Assembly: GCA_032622095.1 (NCBI GenBank)
Contig: CP136063.1
Span: forward strand, 147,677,379 to 147,741,378
Length of the DNA stretch: 64,000 nucleotides
Direction: 5' to 3'
Source: Siphonodentalium dalli
Lineage: Eukaryota > Mollusca > Scaphopoda > Gadilida > Siphonodentaliidae
Shown here one piece after another: positions 33,801 to 48,800 of this stretch; position 1 is the stretch's first letter; each line of letters opens with the position of its first letter. Position numbers and translations under genes: made by a program. A model generated the notes under the pieces. That model had not been told where the DNA came from and searched no databases. It saw only the letters and a program-made list of their open reading frames with translations.

Positions 33801-36800
33801 AAGAAAGTTATATATGCATACATGTGCAGTTCCATACATTTATGTGTTTCAATCCACGAAAACACTAATCTGAGCTCTGTTCATCGGTTAGTCCAAGTCT
33901 TCTCGTACTAAAACTAGCTAAGATTTTGGGATGGAGAGATGCTAGTGTTTAGTCCGAGAACGCGCGCATAGCCTTCTTATGACACGAGTTACGCGCAGGA
34001 TCTGTGGCGGGAATCTGTGGTGTATTTTACTCGATTTACCTAACAAAGCAATACATGATGCTATATACGTCGGAAAGAGTGACATCTTATGGTCAGAATG
34101 GTGTATAATAATCTAACTTTAATGTTAAATTACACATAGAATATTCCGGTTGATTGCCACAAACATCGTTGTTTTTTCTGTTTGTTTACTTAACTGAAAG
34201 CCGAACTCAGGTTCCGAAGCACTTCGGCATTGTCCGGTGTTTGTTCTGAGTATTCTAGTTTACGTTTCTATATATAGCGCGGGGTTTTCCGAACAAAATG
34301 GTGCAAACCGATCGCCGCAAAGTCCAGTTTCCAATGTGCTTTGAGAACAATTCCCGCACTAAAAACTTAATGACATAATGGAGGATCAGAAAGGTAGTTT
34401 TGTTGACAATTTTCGCAAGCATCTTGTCAAAATTGGAGCAAATTAGAACTCTTGTGTCTGACTTGCCATGCGTGTGATTTTCATCCATGTGCATTTTGAC
34501 TTTTGTGTTGATAAAATAATCGGAGAACCGAATCACACAGTTTCGAAATATAGTTCTTCCGTTTTAGTGGGACTTTTCAAACTTAAGGTTAAAAATTTAT
34601 ACAAATTTTGTTTGATTTTTTGTGTGCTTAACAAGAGCAGTATATTGCTCTGTTCGCTTAGTATGTATCTTAATTTCGCTAAAGTCCACCAAATGTGGGA
34701 AATGTAGCACCATATTATTTATTCTAATGCTCGTCGTGTTTACACTGTTTTAAACTTTGAGAGGGTTGTAATTCCCCGTAATTTATTTAATGTATTACAT
34801 TTATATCTTCAATGTTTAATTAATCTATTTATTTTTTATTTATTGACACACATAATTACGATTACAATGGAGAATTCATCGTAATTTGCGTTGTCAGTCG
34901 AAAATCTACGGAATATATTCAACGGAAAATGCCGAACACAGTTCGCGAGGTCAACTGAGTTCGCATACTTTTAAAAATTTGTAAACATTGCGGTAAATGT
35001 CTCTTTTCGCATTAAATTACCGCTTTCAATTCACAACTGATGTGGGGTTCAGATCAAATAGCATGTCTTCTGCGGAAAATATATTTTATTGTCGCAATTG
35101 TGATATTTTATTTTATATAATTGTGGGTTTATTTGAGCGGGTCATTAACGCTTAACTCGTGTCATAAGAAGGCTATGCGCGCGTTCTCGGACTAAACACT
35201 AGCATCTCTCCATCCCAAAATCTTAGCTAGTTTTAGTACGAGAAGACTTGGACTACATGCAGAGGTGACCTCATGCTGGATTCGTATTACTATTAATATT
35301 TTAATTGTTTTATTTTGAATTAAACATTTCTTGTGCCGTACCTCCTATATACATATATATATAGAGACCTTAAAATGTGAATATAGTGTCCTAAGTGCGA
35401 CGTCGGAATACAGCGGCCATTCGAGGTTCCTTTTTTGGGTTTGCTTCGGTGGCCGTGTGGTATTGACGTCGGACTTTGAGTCGCAAGGCGCGCTCGCCGT
35501 CGGGCCGGGGTTCGTATCCCACCCAATCTCAAAAAATTTGCATTGTCTCAAAATTCAAATTTGCTTCTAAAAATAGGCGCCTGGTGTTGTATAGTCCCAA
35601 GCATGTTCTAAGAGCAATGCTCGCCATGTTTCAGAGGCATAAAATAAAATAAACATTGCTGCTGTGCCGTACCTCCTATATACATATATATATAGAGACC
35701 TTAAAATGTGAATATAGTGTCCTAAGTGCGACGTCGGAATACAGCGGCCATTCGAGCTTCCTTAGTTAATGATTTGGGTATCCAAAATTAATATATGTTT
35801 GACAAATTGTTTATTCTTATGCAATTTGCTGAATAATTGAAGCTTATTGTCATCATTTTTCCTTCGAAAATCACTTTTACGAAATAACAGGAAAGTCAAA
35901 CCGATCAAATTCCAGGAATATAATTGAAGATAAACATGGCAGTGTTTGTGGCTTCGGGGAAGGTTGGTTCTATTTTAGAAGCACCATTCATGAGAGGTCT
36001 ACTAGAAATACCATTCAGGGCCTGGGGATTTCCATCTTTACATCAGTTATTAGAATCATAAAATTTCCCCTAGGTAGTCAATTCATGTTTATTGAGAAAT
36101 TGGCTTACAATAGTCACCTAAATCATATAAAACTGTGAAATTCATTATTAAGTACCGGTAACAGGTATGAACCCTTTCTATACTAAATGGTTTCTCCCCC
36201 TTCCAGTTATAAAAGTATATATTGGAATGGTCTATTATTCATTTGGAGGGGTTTACAGGAAAAATAAGCAGACAGCAGATAATAAAAGAACAGAAGGAGT
36301 CCTATTTATTGGAGGGAAATGTTCAGATAATAAATTCAACAATCGACCTATGGTCATTTGTTGAACTCACTATCTGATCATTTCCTGAGGGATAAGTACT
36401 CATCAAAGAGTATTTAGTATAGAAACTGAGAAATATTTTACCTACATAATTTTTTCGATGTCATGAAGTTCGCAGTCAGAAATTCCCACGTATTGAACTG
36501 GTGGAATATGATCCATATGAATAAGATGAATTTCATGTATTTGTCAACTTATTTTTATTTTCAGAATACAACAACAATGAGCTTTATAAATACACAGAAC
36601 GACACGATGTGTAAATGGGTTTGTCGATACGGCACGAGTGCTTCCGCGACAGAGCGAGTGCCTTATCGACAAACCCATTTACACATCGTGTCATTCTGTG
36701 TTTATTACACACTTCGCGTCCTAGAATCCTTGCATTAAAAATACAGGCTTATAAGGTTTTTTTAGGCACATCATCATGTGTGATGATGCTTTTATTTTAT

Positions 36801-39800
36801 AGTTCCAGTTTCATGGTTGAGGCGAACGTCATGTATGTCATTTTACGTCAACGAGATGCGTATGGAACGTTCCATACGTACGTTCCATACGTATTTGTAA
36901 ATATGGAACAGCAATAACACTGTACTTCTGGGAACAAGCATGTAATAAATTATAATACTAGGTATAATATGAGGCTGAGACTGTCACAGGGCTTTAAATT
37001 AGCTCAGTATGTTGTAAATTCATTATTTGATTGTACATGTATGTACTTTTTCAGCCTCACCAATTTGATGATTGTCGATTTGACATCAGTGTCAATGACA
37101 GTGTGTGGTATCTCCGAGCTACCAATGAGGAAAACAGACAGAACTGGATTGATGCCATTGATCTACACAGGGTGGGTATCTTAACTCTTTCATGATGGGA
37201 GCTGCGCTTGTGCAGCATTAAAGATCATGTGCCAGTGCATTCTCTTATATAAGCGAGTCTCCCATATATACATGAATATAAAGAGAATGCACTGACTTAC
37301 AAGGTCAAGGTAAATATTGTTAAGCCAAGGAATTCTCTTATTTATGCGAGGCTTCCTATGGTAGACTCGCATATATAAGAGAATGCACTGGCACAGGGTT
37401 TTCACAAAATTTCAGGAAGCTCCAGTCATGAAAGGGTTAAAGGAAAACTGTACACTAAATCTGGTAATTTATGGGACCATCTCTTTTTATACTCAACAGA
37501 ATATATGCAACAATTGAATGAATTTGAGCCATGGATTAGTGCAAACTACACTCGTGTGCTTCATGCAAACAACATGGTAATTATATTGAAAAAAAAAATG
37601 ATTTTATGGTTGGAGGCATACACCTTTAAGGAAACTTTAGGAAAGTATTGATATTTGAACATTGGCTCCTTATTTCTGTTCTTTTTGACTCATGTTAAAA
37701 ATGATGTGAAAGTTGAAAGCTTTCCTGGTGTTTTGATGTTATCTAAACATGATTATTATTAAACTATCACCATATTAATTACTTTCACCATTATTTTATA
37801 CATAAATGGGCAATATAGAGCATAATTCTTATTTTTAGACTATGCCTTTAATAATGCTGGCAGCACAATTAGTGGAATTCAGATCTCAGTGACAATCAAC
37901 TTTTACCAATACTCTGCTTTATTGTATCTATAAAAATGGTGTTTATTCTAACCCCGGTTACCCGACTGACCATTATACAGTAATGCCCTAAATAATCGAC
38001 TAAATCCTGAAAAATTACCCATAATTCTACTGTGGTTAAGGAGTCGATTATTTAGGGCATTACTGTATATCATATCGGCTGGGATTTAGTCCAGAGACTG
38101 TCTCTTCTCAACTCAATGGGAATGTGAAATATCTTGTTACAGCAAGCAGAATCTGGATATGGGAGTGAGAACAATCTCCGAAGGCATGGCTCAATGCTCT
38201 CCCTCACATCTACTACCAGTTTGTCAACAGCATCTTCATCTTCATTCAAGGTAAATGGTGATTTATACTAATACAGTAAACCCTCTTTCAAACTAGACCC
38301 TGCATAAACCGATTCCCTCTCCATACCGAATGAACTGCCCAGTCCTGATTTTATCCTACCAAATGCATTTTCACATTGAATTACCTCTTATCCAGAACCT
38401 CTCTACTCGAAACACCAAACAGCTTTTTAGCTCAAAATGACGAAGTCAAGCGTGACCTATTGTCATGGGTTGGCGTCCGTCTTCCATCCGTCAGCAATTT
38501 CATTTGGCTCACCCTACAGGTAGCATTCTTCATCCAATAATCACCAAACTTCATTTCGATATTCAGGGTGACCTCTAGATGGGAGCAGTAAATCGTTAAA
38601 AAACATGGCCACCAGCAGCCATTTTGGATGCAGCCCGCATTTATTGGAGAAATTTTTTGAAAATTTACAGGCATGTTTACGATCACCTCTACTAGGCTCT
38701 AGATGGGAGCTATCAAGATTTAGCGATTTTCGATGAAAACATGGTGGCCAGCAGCCATCTTTTATTTTACTCTTTGGATGACTACATCCTTCGGCACACC
38801 CTACAGGCCACATCCCTCATCTGTCATCACCAAACTTCATACGGATCTTAGCAGTGACCTCTAGATGGGAGCCATCGATTATTTCTAAAAAAATTTAAAA
38901 ACATGGCCGCCAGCAGCCATCTTGGATTTCAAATTTGAATCCATCGGCACGGCCCACATATATCAAAGAAATGTTTTCTAAATTTACAGGCTTGATTAGG
39001 ATCACCACAAGATTTTCAACCAAAAACATGGCTGGCGGCAGTCATCTTGGATTTTACTATTTGCATGACTAAATCCTTTGGCACACCCCACAGACCACAT
39101 GATGCCTGACAATAATGCTGAATAATCACAATAATAAGATGAAGGGGAAGATCTTTCGATATTTTTGAGCACCTTGGGCGCTGCATGCCCAAATTACTAT
39201 TTTCAGTCACCATACAAAATTGTCATGCTGGACTGAAAAATCTTTACTTATGGTCTCATGGTGCTACATAAAAAACTATCCTATTATTTTGGATTATGCC
39301 ATATATTACCATCCACAGCCTTAAACATGAATATGCTTTCAGAAAGTAGCTCCAGATAATTTCTCCACTTAGTGATTTCTATTCACAATAGAAAATATAT
39401 TTGTTCAATACTATTACCTTTTCTTCAGTTTTTTTGTTGCTATATTTTACATCAACCAATTTCAATTCCTAGAGAGGACGAGGCATCAAGGAGAAGCTGG
39501 CAGAAATGGAAACGTTTAGAGATATTCTCGTCAGGCAAATTGACACACTACAAAGTTACTTTGACAGTTGTGCATCAGCAGTAGCCCATGGAACCCATGA
39601 CTGTAAGTTGCTAATTGGTTCTCACCTCAAACCTGTCGATTTGTTTAATTTATAGAAGACCCTTATCTGCCCGCCTCAATTCATCCAAGGGAGGTTTATT
39701 CTTTAATTGAAACACTCTGTGGCCAAATTGTTCAGTTGATCATTATACATAGTAACAAGTATACAACCATCTTTTCCATTTTTGACCAGTCAGCATAAAT

Positions 39801-42800
39801 AATGAAGATCATATAATCTAACTTCGACATTTCGGAATAGTTTTCATTTTCTTTGATTCTATTACATATCTATTTCTAATCAGACTGATTGTACATCTTT
39901 GTGCCAAACTGATAGTGAATAGATTCAATTACTGCATACAATGGCCATGAAATAATCCTGGATTGTTGTCCCCAGAAAAAATGTTGTTTGTCTCCGGAAA
40001 TGTTTGATTTTGGTGGATTTTTTAAATAGCCTGTCCGTGCAACCGTCCATGCAGAAATTTTCTTGATGAGAACTTTATTTTGGGCTATTGGATCGAAACC
40101 AAATTTGGTATGTGACTTTATCAGCTCAAAACAAAGGTCAAGTTCGAATATAGGATCGGTCTGCCCATTTTTGCTGGAGTTCTGGCCCCTTTTAGACTTA
40201 GAATCTGTCCGTTCGGAAAGTTTCCGAATAATAACTTTATTTTGGGTTATCCGATCAAAACCAAATTTGGTATGTGAATTTATGAGCTCAAAATACCGTT
40301 CAAGTTCGAATATTGGTGCGGTTTCTTCCGGAGTTAAGGACACTTTTCGACTTAGAATTTGCCGATTATTTTGGTTCTGGATGATAACTTTACTTTTAGT
40401 TATCTGATTGTTTTTAAATTCAACTGAATCTCTTGATATTTGGTATCTGGTTCCAATTTCAGAAGACAAAGGCCAAGTTTAAATTGGGTCACGGTCCGAT
40501 GAGTTAAAAAAGCTATCCTTACCTAAAAGCCACCTTTTCAGTGACCTTTATTTTTTTGCATGATAACATTTCCAACAGCGAGGTCGACTTGTGGGTGGGC
40601 GGGCATCTACAGTTGGTGATAGTACGATAACTTGAACAAATATTAACTGATTTTGGGAATATTTTATCTCGATCAAGTTTGAATACCTGCCCGGGACTCC
40701 TACTTTGGGTAGACTTATGACTCTTAACACTTTCATAACAGGAGCTATGCTGGTGCAGCATTACAGATCCTGTGTCAGTGCATTCTCTTATATATGCGAG
40801 TCTCCCATAGGGAGCCTCACATATGCGAGAATGTACTGGCTTACAAGGTCAAGATAAATATTGTTAGGGCAATGCATTCTCTTATATATGCAAAGCCTCA
40901 TATGGGACACTCGCATATATAAAAAAATGCATTGGCTTAGGGTTTTCGCAAAATTTCAGGAAGCTTCCTACTTTTGAGCGAAGCTACGGCCCTTAAAGGT
41001 ACGGTTGGCCTTGGCGGTGGGTATCCTGTGAAAATATTTCCACCCGTCAAAAACCGCCACAAACAGAAAGAACATCAAAATGTAGACAGACTTTGTCCGT
41101 ATACAAATAAGAAATATCGCATAAACAGTATGTTATTGTCATATTTGTGACCATTGTTATGTAAACAAAAGCATAAAAAGTTACTTTTCTGGTGTTTGTT
41201 TATATTATGATGGTAAACATAAAGAGCGTTCTTTGTGGGTGAATTCCTGATATGGAACGAATAAAGAGCGTTTATGCCATTTGTGTGTGATTAGCCAGCA
41301 GCATTGTGTTGTATTCTGTAACACAATCAGGCTCTTGCTTAGGTAAAATATAGTAAATCTTTATAATAACATGCTGTTTACGAGATGGTCATGGTATATA
41401 TGAACGAAACTGTATGCGTTTTAATGTTTTTCTGTTTACGGTGATTGGAACAAATATGAATATTTTCGACAACTAAGGCCTCACGTGCCTTTAATTAGTT
41501 CACTTTTTCGTGATTTTTTATTGTGATAACTTGAACAAATTTGAACTGATTTTGTTGATATTCGGTATATGAGACTTGCTCATTAGTGTGTCTTGCTCAA
41601 ATTCGAAACCTGACCAGGTTCACTTATTTTGGGCGGAGTTACAGCCCTTAATTAGTTCATTTTTAGCTCAACTTTACTTTGTAAAGTTTGAGCTATTGCC
41701 ATGGCTTGGTATCCATCGTCTGTGTGTGTATGTGCATGATTCGTCAACAATTTCCTTTAGCACGGGCTACAGGTCGTACCTTTGGTTGGATCATTATGAA
41801 AAACTTGGCCGCCAGTGGCCATCTTGGATTTCAAAATTCAATCCATTAGCACGTGATACAGGTCGTACTGTTCGTCTGATCATCATGAAATTTGTCATGG
41901 ATGTTAATATTGACAAGTAGATGGGAACGAGTCATTTTGGGGTCGTTCGGCCAAAAAACATGGCCGCCAGCAGCCATCTTGGATTTTACTCTTTGCATGA
42001 CTAAATCCTTTGGCAAGGGCTACAGGACGTAGCTTTGGTCGGATCTTCATGAAATTTGTCATGGATGCTAACAATGATATGTAGATGGGGACGAGTCATT
42101 TTGGAGTCATTCGGCCAAAAAAATATGGCCGCCAGCAGCCATCTTGGATTTTACTCTTTGCATAACTAGGCCTTTTATCATTCCACATTCCTAATCACTC
42201 CATTGACTGTAAAACATGAAATTATTCCCTTTCCAAGTTGAGCTACAGTGTCATTGACACTTTCATTGTTAATTTTGATCGTGATTTCACAATAACTTAA
42301 ACTTGTGCCCCGATCCCATTTGTAATATTATCTATCTATATAAAATCCAAGTGTTTGTGTATGTGTGCATTTGTCAACAGATATCAACTGGTTTTGTTTA
42401 TATTCAGTATACATGTATGAGACTTGCTCATGAATGACTTGATCGAGTTCGAAAACCGGCAGGTCTGCGTATGTTGGATGGAGTTATGGCCCTTATTTAG
42501 TTCATTTTAGTGCCATGTGTTGGCGTCCATCTGTGCATACCATGTTTTCAGAATCTTGCGCTGCCATCTTTGATTTCACATTTGAATCCATTGACACATC
42601 CTGCAGCCCACAATTATTGGTGAAATGTTATGAAAATGTACAGGCATGTTTGGGATCACCTCCAGATAGGAGCCATTGAATTTTAACAATTTTCGATGAA
42701 AAACATGGCCACTGGCAGCCATCTTGGATTTTACTCTTTGCATGACTAAATCCTTTAGCACACCTTACAGGCCACATCCCTCATCTGATCATTCCCAAAC

Positions 42801-45800
42801 TCATATGTATCTTCGTGGCGACCACTTGATGGGATCTATCAAATTTTTCTGAATTTGTTAAAAAACATGGCCACTGCCAGCCATCTTTGATTTTACTCTT
42901 CACAGGACTCAATCATTTGGCACATCCTACAGACCACATCCCTCATCTGATTATAACTAATACTCTCTGATTGATCCCAAACTTAATATGGCTCTCCAGG
43001 TTGCCCTCTAGTATTACTTAAACATCTAGTCTTTCCGCATTCCTTAACTCTTCATTGACTGTATTATCCCCTCTCCAAATTGAGCTCCAGTGTCATTGAT
43101 GACACTTTCCTTGTAAATTCTGATCACGATAGCTTTGGCGAGGTTGGTTCACCAGGGAATATTTGGTATGTCAGACTTCCTCAACAGTGTTGTGTATGAT
43201 AGCCCATTACAATTAAAGCATTTTCAATCCAAGCCCATGTTTTCCATCTAGCTACTGCAACTCAACCCCGCATCTCTGATACAATTCTTGTTTAATTCTT
43301 TGAGAATTTGATTTACTTTGAAATTTGATTTGATTTAAAATTTATTACAAAATTGAATAAATTTTTTGTCAAGTAAGCAATTGTTATTATCACACCCCTG
43401 AATATTCTATAGAAACCCCCACCACATTCCTATAACATGGCTATATGGTATGTCTTTCCTTTGCTTGCAGTAGTGGAAGATGAATTGGATGATGATGGTG
43501 ACTTGGATCATTCAAACTCAACATCAGAAAATACTCCATTCCCAAAACTAAAAGGAAAAGACCTGAGTATGTGTATATTTAGATGTACCATACAAGTTTC
43601 CAATTGAAATTTACAATTACATATTTCATGCTATAAATATGAAATGATTGTGCTTGAAAGTGCAATTAATGAAATTGCTGTTGTGATAAAAATTAGTTTA
43701 TTACCACTGAATACTCAAAATAGTACCAAGTACAGTATCATAGTTACCCTAATGTATTTTTCATGGCAGATTGAATGGCACGTGATTGTGGTTGACAAAT
43801 ACATTTACAGTGACCATTGGTTTAAACTGGATTTTCACCAACACTTGTAATAAATGTAAACAAATATCTAATTGCACATGTAATCGGCATTGTGTTATCA
43901 CTTGTATATTTCATAAATGAAACAGGATTACTGATTCAGAAAGATGTGCATACATGTATGTATGTACCCATGCACTAACTCTGTCAATTTTGTTTCTGGC
44001 AATAATATTCGTTGTCTTTTATTATGAAAATTATTTCCGATCACTGAATCAACAGCGATATGTGACCTCTAAAACTCTTGAGACGGCGGCATCCATGCAT
44101 GTCCATATATACAGTAATGCCGATGAATGGCAACAAGCCATATTTCCCACTAAATCCTGAAAAGTTACCCATAATTCTGCTGTGGTTAAGGAGTAGATTA
44201 TTCAGGGCATTACTGTATTTCTAGACATAATCCAGTGGAGTTTTTGCTAAGCCAACACAAATTTGAGGTGGATAAATTGAGTAGATTTAAAAAATCAAAG
44301 AGATTTATAAAATCTAAATCTAATAGCACAAAGCTTTGAAAGGTGATTTCCTCAACTCAAAACAATTATTTCTTAATCCTGAAGCCGAACAAATTGTAAT
44401 TTAGGGATGTCAAATCAGACCATGGATCTTTATAGTGCACAGTCTTTATTGGCCTCTTAAACCTTTCTATACTAAATAGTCATTGATGAGTAGTTATCCC
44501 ATAGGAAATGTTCATAAAATAACCATAGGATGTTTGTTGAACTTATTGTCTGAACATTTCCCTCCAATAAATAGGACTCATTCTGCACTATTATTATCTT
44601 CTACTGCTTATTTTTCCTGAACACCTCTCTGGAATAATAGAACATTCCAATGTTTACTTTTATAACTGAGTGGGAGAAACCATTTAGTATAAAAGGGTTA
44701 AAACAATAACAATAATTGAAGTCAGACATTTTAGGTGAATACTATGTACCGGTACATCCATCATGAACTCTTCCAAAAATGTTGGTTTGCAAGAAATAAC
44801 TAGAGAACCAGTTGTAAACCATTATGATATCTAGTTGATGTACATATAATATATTCACTTGGCTTAATTAAAATTAGTTAAAGGACTGAACTGCTGATAA
44901 TTGATGACCAATTTTTGACTGAATGTTTCCTTTTCTTTTGATAGCTTCCATTTTACAGCAGCATGGTGGTCATGCTGTTGATTTCAAAGGAGAAGCTTTC
45001 ACATTCCGAGCAACAACAGCAGGAATAATAGCAACCCTGTCTCACTGTATAGAACTCATGTCACAGAGAGAAGATTCTTGGCGGAAAAGACTAGAACGGG
45101 TAAAGTTATCTGGGCAGTTTAAAAAAAAAAAGTGAAGTGTTGAGCAAATCTGTACTGAGTGTGTCAGGTCCTGTACCATTCACGACACTTGTCTAATGAA
45201 CTTATCTCTATTTAAATTTGTACTGAGTTTGTCAGTACCTGCACCAATCACGCACTTATGAACTTATCTCTATTTAAATGCTGAAACACAGCTCTTCTGT
45301 GGAGAATGATGGACAAAACAGAGGACCAATTTTTCTCATTGAAGGTTGAAGCGAGAGATCTCTACCCATTGGTAGACACAATTAGGCCATAGACAAGCAG
45401 TCTTTTTGTTGAATATGTAAATCTTGTCCTCTAATCTTTTGCAGTGTAACAATACAGGTTTTGTGTGTATCGATTCATATCACATTTCTCTTATCCAAGA
45501 TAGGCCCATTATAGCAGTATATAGTAGTATAGCAACTAAAAAGGGTGATAATAGTAATCATACTTGGCTATGGGTATATAAGCATGTTAGAATATGTACT
45601 GATATTATGAAAAGATAAACATTGAACTTGGAACGTACGGTTATATGCATCGTTTGACTGCATGTATCAATGATTGTAATGTCAAAGTTGTATCGCTGAC
45701 ACATTGATACATCGATGTATCATTACATCCCTACAGGGCCCTACTAATCTGCAGATCTTTACAGATTAGTGAGCTATATATTGGCATTATACAGGTTTAG

Positions 45801-48800
45801 TGATGAGCCGATTGTAAAATAGAGCCTTGCGCCAATTATTTGAGATCACAATCGGCCGATTCAGGTGCCGATTCCGATTATTGTAATAATTATACCAAAA
45901 TATGTTATATGTGTTATATACTACTTTGATTTGGAAGCAACAACATCTGTAATATACCAGTATACATAAGTATACGTTTGGGTAAGTATAAAGGTAGGTA
46001 TGGGTGGACTTATGAACGAATTCCTGCGTCCTGACAACCAATACACATGTTATATTATGCTAAATTTACCGTAGATTTATGTCTATAAGTCGCTACTTGC
46101 TGACCCAGTATTTACCCTCAAAATGTGCACGCGCCTTATACAACTTAGTCAATAGGGGGTCTGAATTCTGGCTACAATCAGACACAGGTGAGTTTTGGCA
46201 TTCGCCGCGCTGACAACTCAGAAGAGTGTATCACCGTTCACACAAAAACAGGAACGAAATGTTTAATTACAAATAAAAACAATTAAATAATATTAATAAT
46301 TGTTACCGGTACCAGTGTATTTATCACTATCCAATTAATAAAATACAAGAATTCAACATGAGACCTCCATCTGAGGAAGAGAATTTTGATGTTTTACCAC
46401 ATTATCCTGAACTCAACTGTAGAGACACTGAATACCAAGGATGACGCAACACTTGTTTACTGTCTACATGTTTTTTTTATGTCGGCTTTTAAATAAGAGG
46501 TCATTGAGGTCACTGGCTGACCTGGAATCAGTTTGAATACTGGTGATTAGCGGTCACTACGTTGAATAGTAGTTGTTAATTGGTGAACAATGGGGGATGT
46601 TGTAAACACACTACACTATATAATGGTTCTCGTCGGGATATTTTACATAACTATTTAAATTCATTCGATATATAATAACTGAAGCGTGGTGAATGCAATC
46701 AACCGCGTAATTATGGTGACGTGTACTTTCTGGGGTTTATACATGTGTAAGGCTGTGTTAAGCAGGACCTGGCTGTATATCATAAAATTTGTGTTTGGTT
46801 ACACTTTCCCCATGTTTACTGGTATTCATTCAACAAAACATCATTATGTTTAACACAGTTTATTGAAGAAAAACAAGCACCTGATTATTATTTAGACAAT
46901 CGGAAATGCCGATGTTGAAACCCAAGTACCGATTGTCATCCGATGGGCCATAATCGGCCGATTCCGATTGTCGTTTCCGATTATCGGCTCATCACTATAC
47001 AGGTTCAAACAGTATGTATGGTGTTAATATTATTTTATTATTATATACGTAGAGTTCGCAAAGGGTCATACTGTCTTTTGATTGGATGAAGCATGATCAC
47101 ATGTCTGAGAGTAGTTTTGACCATTGCCCTGCAAGCGAACTATCGTCTGGGCTATAGTCTTCAAACTATTACCCTACCTGCTTGTTGAAGTCATGATTGC
47201 ACATGAGGCACAAGGCGAGAATTGTGACAAGCGAACTATCGCCTGGGCTATAGACTATAGTCTTCTAACTATTTATCTGCCTCGGTCAATAGTCACGCTT
47301 GCTGTTCAAAAGACACCACCTCGTGGAAAACAGTTCTCACTATTCCACCCCAAGACAGGCAATAGGTGTATAATATTAAGTCCTCTTCCTGGTAGTGTTA
47401 TGTTACAAATAGATATTGAAAATGATTTGCCTTTCATGAAGATACCTTGACATTCTATACATTTTAGCTTGAAGATAATTACTGAAGCAGCGCAGCATTT
47501 GTACATTTAGTAAATTTAAGTTCATTGAGAATCAATATAAAAAATAACATTTACTCTTAATACAGGAGGTGGAGAAAAAAAAGAAATTTGAAGAAGCTTA
47601 CAAGAGCTGTCTTAACATAGAAAAGAACCACAAACCTATTATAGTCGGGGGTCCAGACTTTGAGGTGAGTCATATACACTATTCTCTATATTAAAGTATT
47701 AAATAACGGTAATGAAAATCTTTTTCTTTTAAAGAATTATGAATATACTTCAAACTTGTTAAAACAGTCTATACTCTACGTGCTTTAATACAAAAAATCT
47801 TTATAATGAGGTCTGTAGCGATGTTAATAGTAATCTGATTTAGAGCTAATTTCTACTTGTTCAAAACATGTTGACACATCAGTTTTTACTAATCAATTGA
47901 TGACTAATTCATTTTAAAATAAAAATAGTGAGGGATCTTGCAATTTACTATTGCTCTTGATGATAATATTTTTCCTTTGCATGCTTGACCTCACAGTTTT
48001 TCACATAAAAAAGTATATTTTTACTAACTGAGCTTCAGATTTGAATGAAAATGTGAAAATTATTCTTTTATTATTATGTTTTACATACAACAGGAAGGAC
48101 CTCACTGTGCTATTAATGATGATGAATTCTATGATGCAATAGATACGTCCTTAGACAAATTAGAGAAAGAAGCTGAGAGGGTAAGTTCCAATGGCTCTCA
48201 TTCTCATACCTGTAGGTCCATCAACTTGTATCTGAGGGAAGATGAATTGTCAATAGGGTACTTTTATCATTTAACCAAATTAACCCTATCTTTAGTTAAT
48301 GGTTTCTCTCATTCAGTTATAAAAGAATACATTGGAATGGTCTAGCATTTATTTGGAGGGTTTTTTGGATAATACAAGTGCAGACGACATAGGACATAGA
48401 CACATATTGTTGACATCACCCTGAAATTTGATTATCTATAACATGTTTGTTTGTTTTCAAACTTTAGGATTATACCTTCATAATTGTTTCATTTCATTTC
48501 TTTTTTACAGAGGAGATTACAAATGACTCACTTGAGAGTACCGCCTCCACAGATATCATTGTCAACTTCCCATCCAAAGTATAAGGAGGTAATTATTACT
48601 ATTTCTTATCAAAATTTTCAATTCAGATGTTCCTGTTTTGGCAGTTGTTTCCGTATCAGAGCATTACACTCACATCCCAATAAACTACAAGACTGAGATG
48701 AAAAAATTGACATCTCTTGGCAGATAGTTTTTTGGCATAAATCCTTCACTCAGATTATTCATTTTAAATCCTGGAGTCAATAGGAAGTGCCAGAGCTTAG

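Noticed and set aside
35440-35530. tRNA gene with TTG anticodon
   Set aside because: A and B boxes are present but no acceptor stem pairs, and the unit continues into a SINE body with an A-rich tail.
38432-38813. Overlapping minus-strand frames with GCWxPCF words
   Set aside because: They translate the reverse of a dispersed repeat found in both orientations across the window.
39876-40469. Longest single open frame (197 codons, minus strand)
   Set aside because: It is the antisense of an intronic repeat with two similar units; its internal repeats mirror the DNA repeat and no domain is recognisable.
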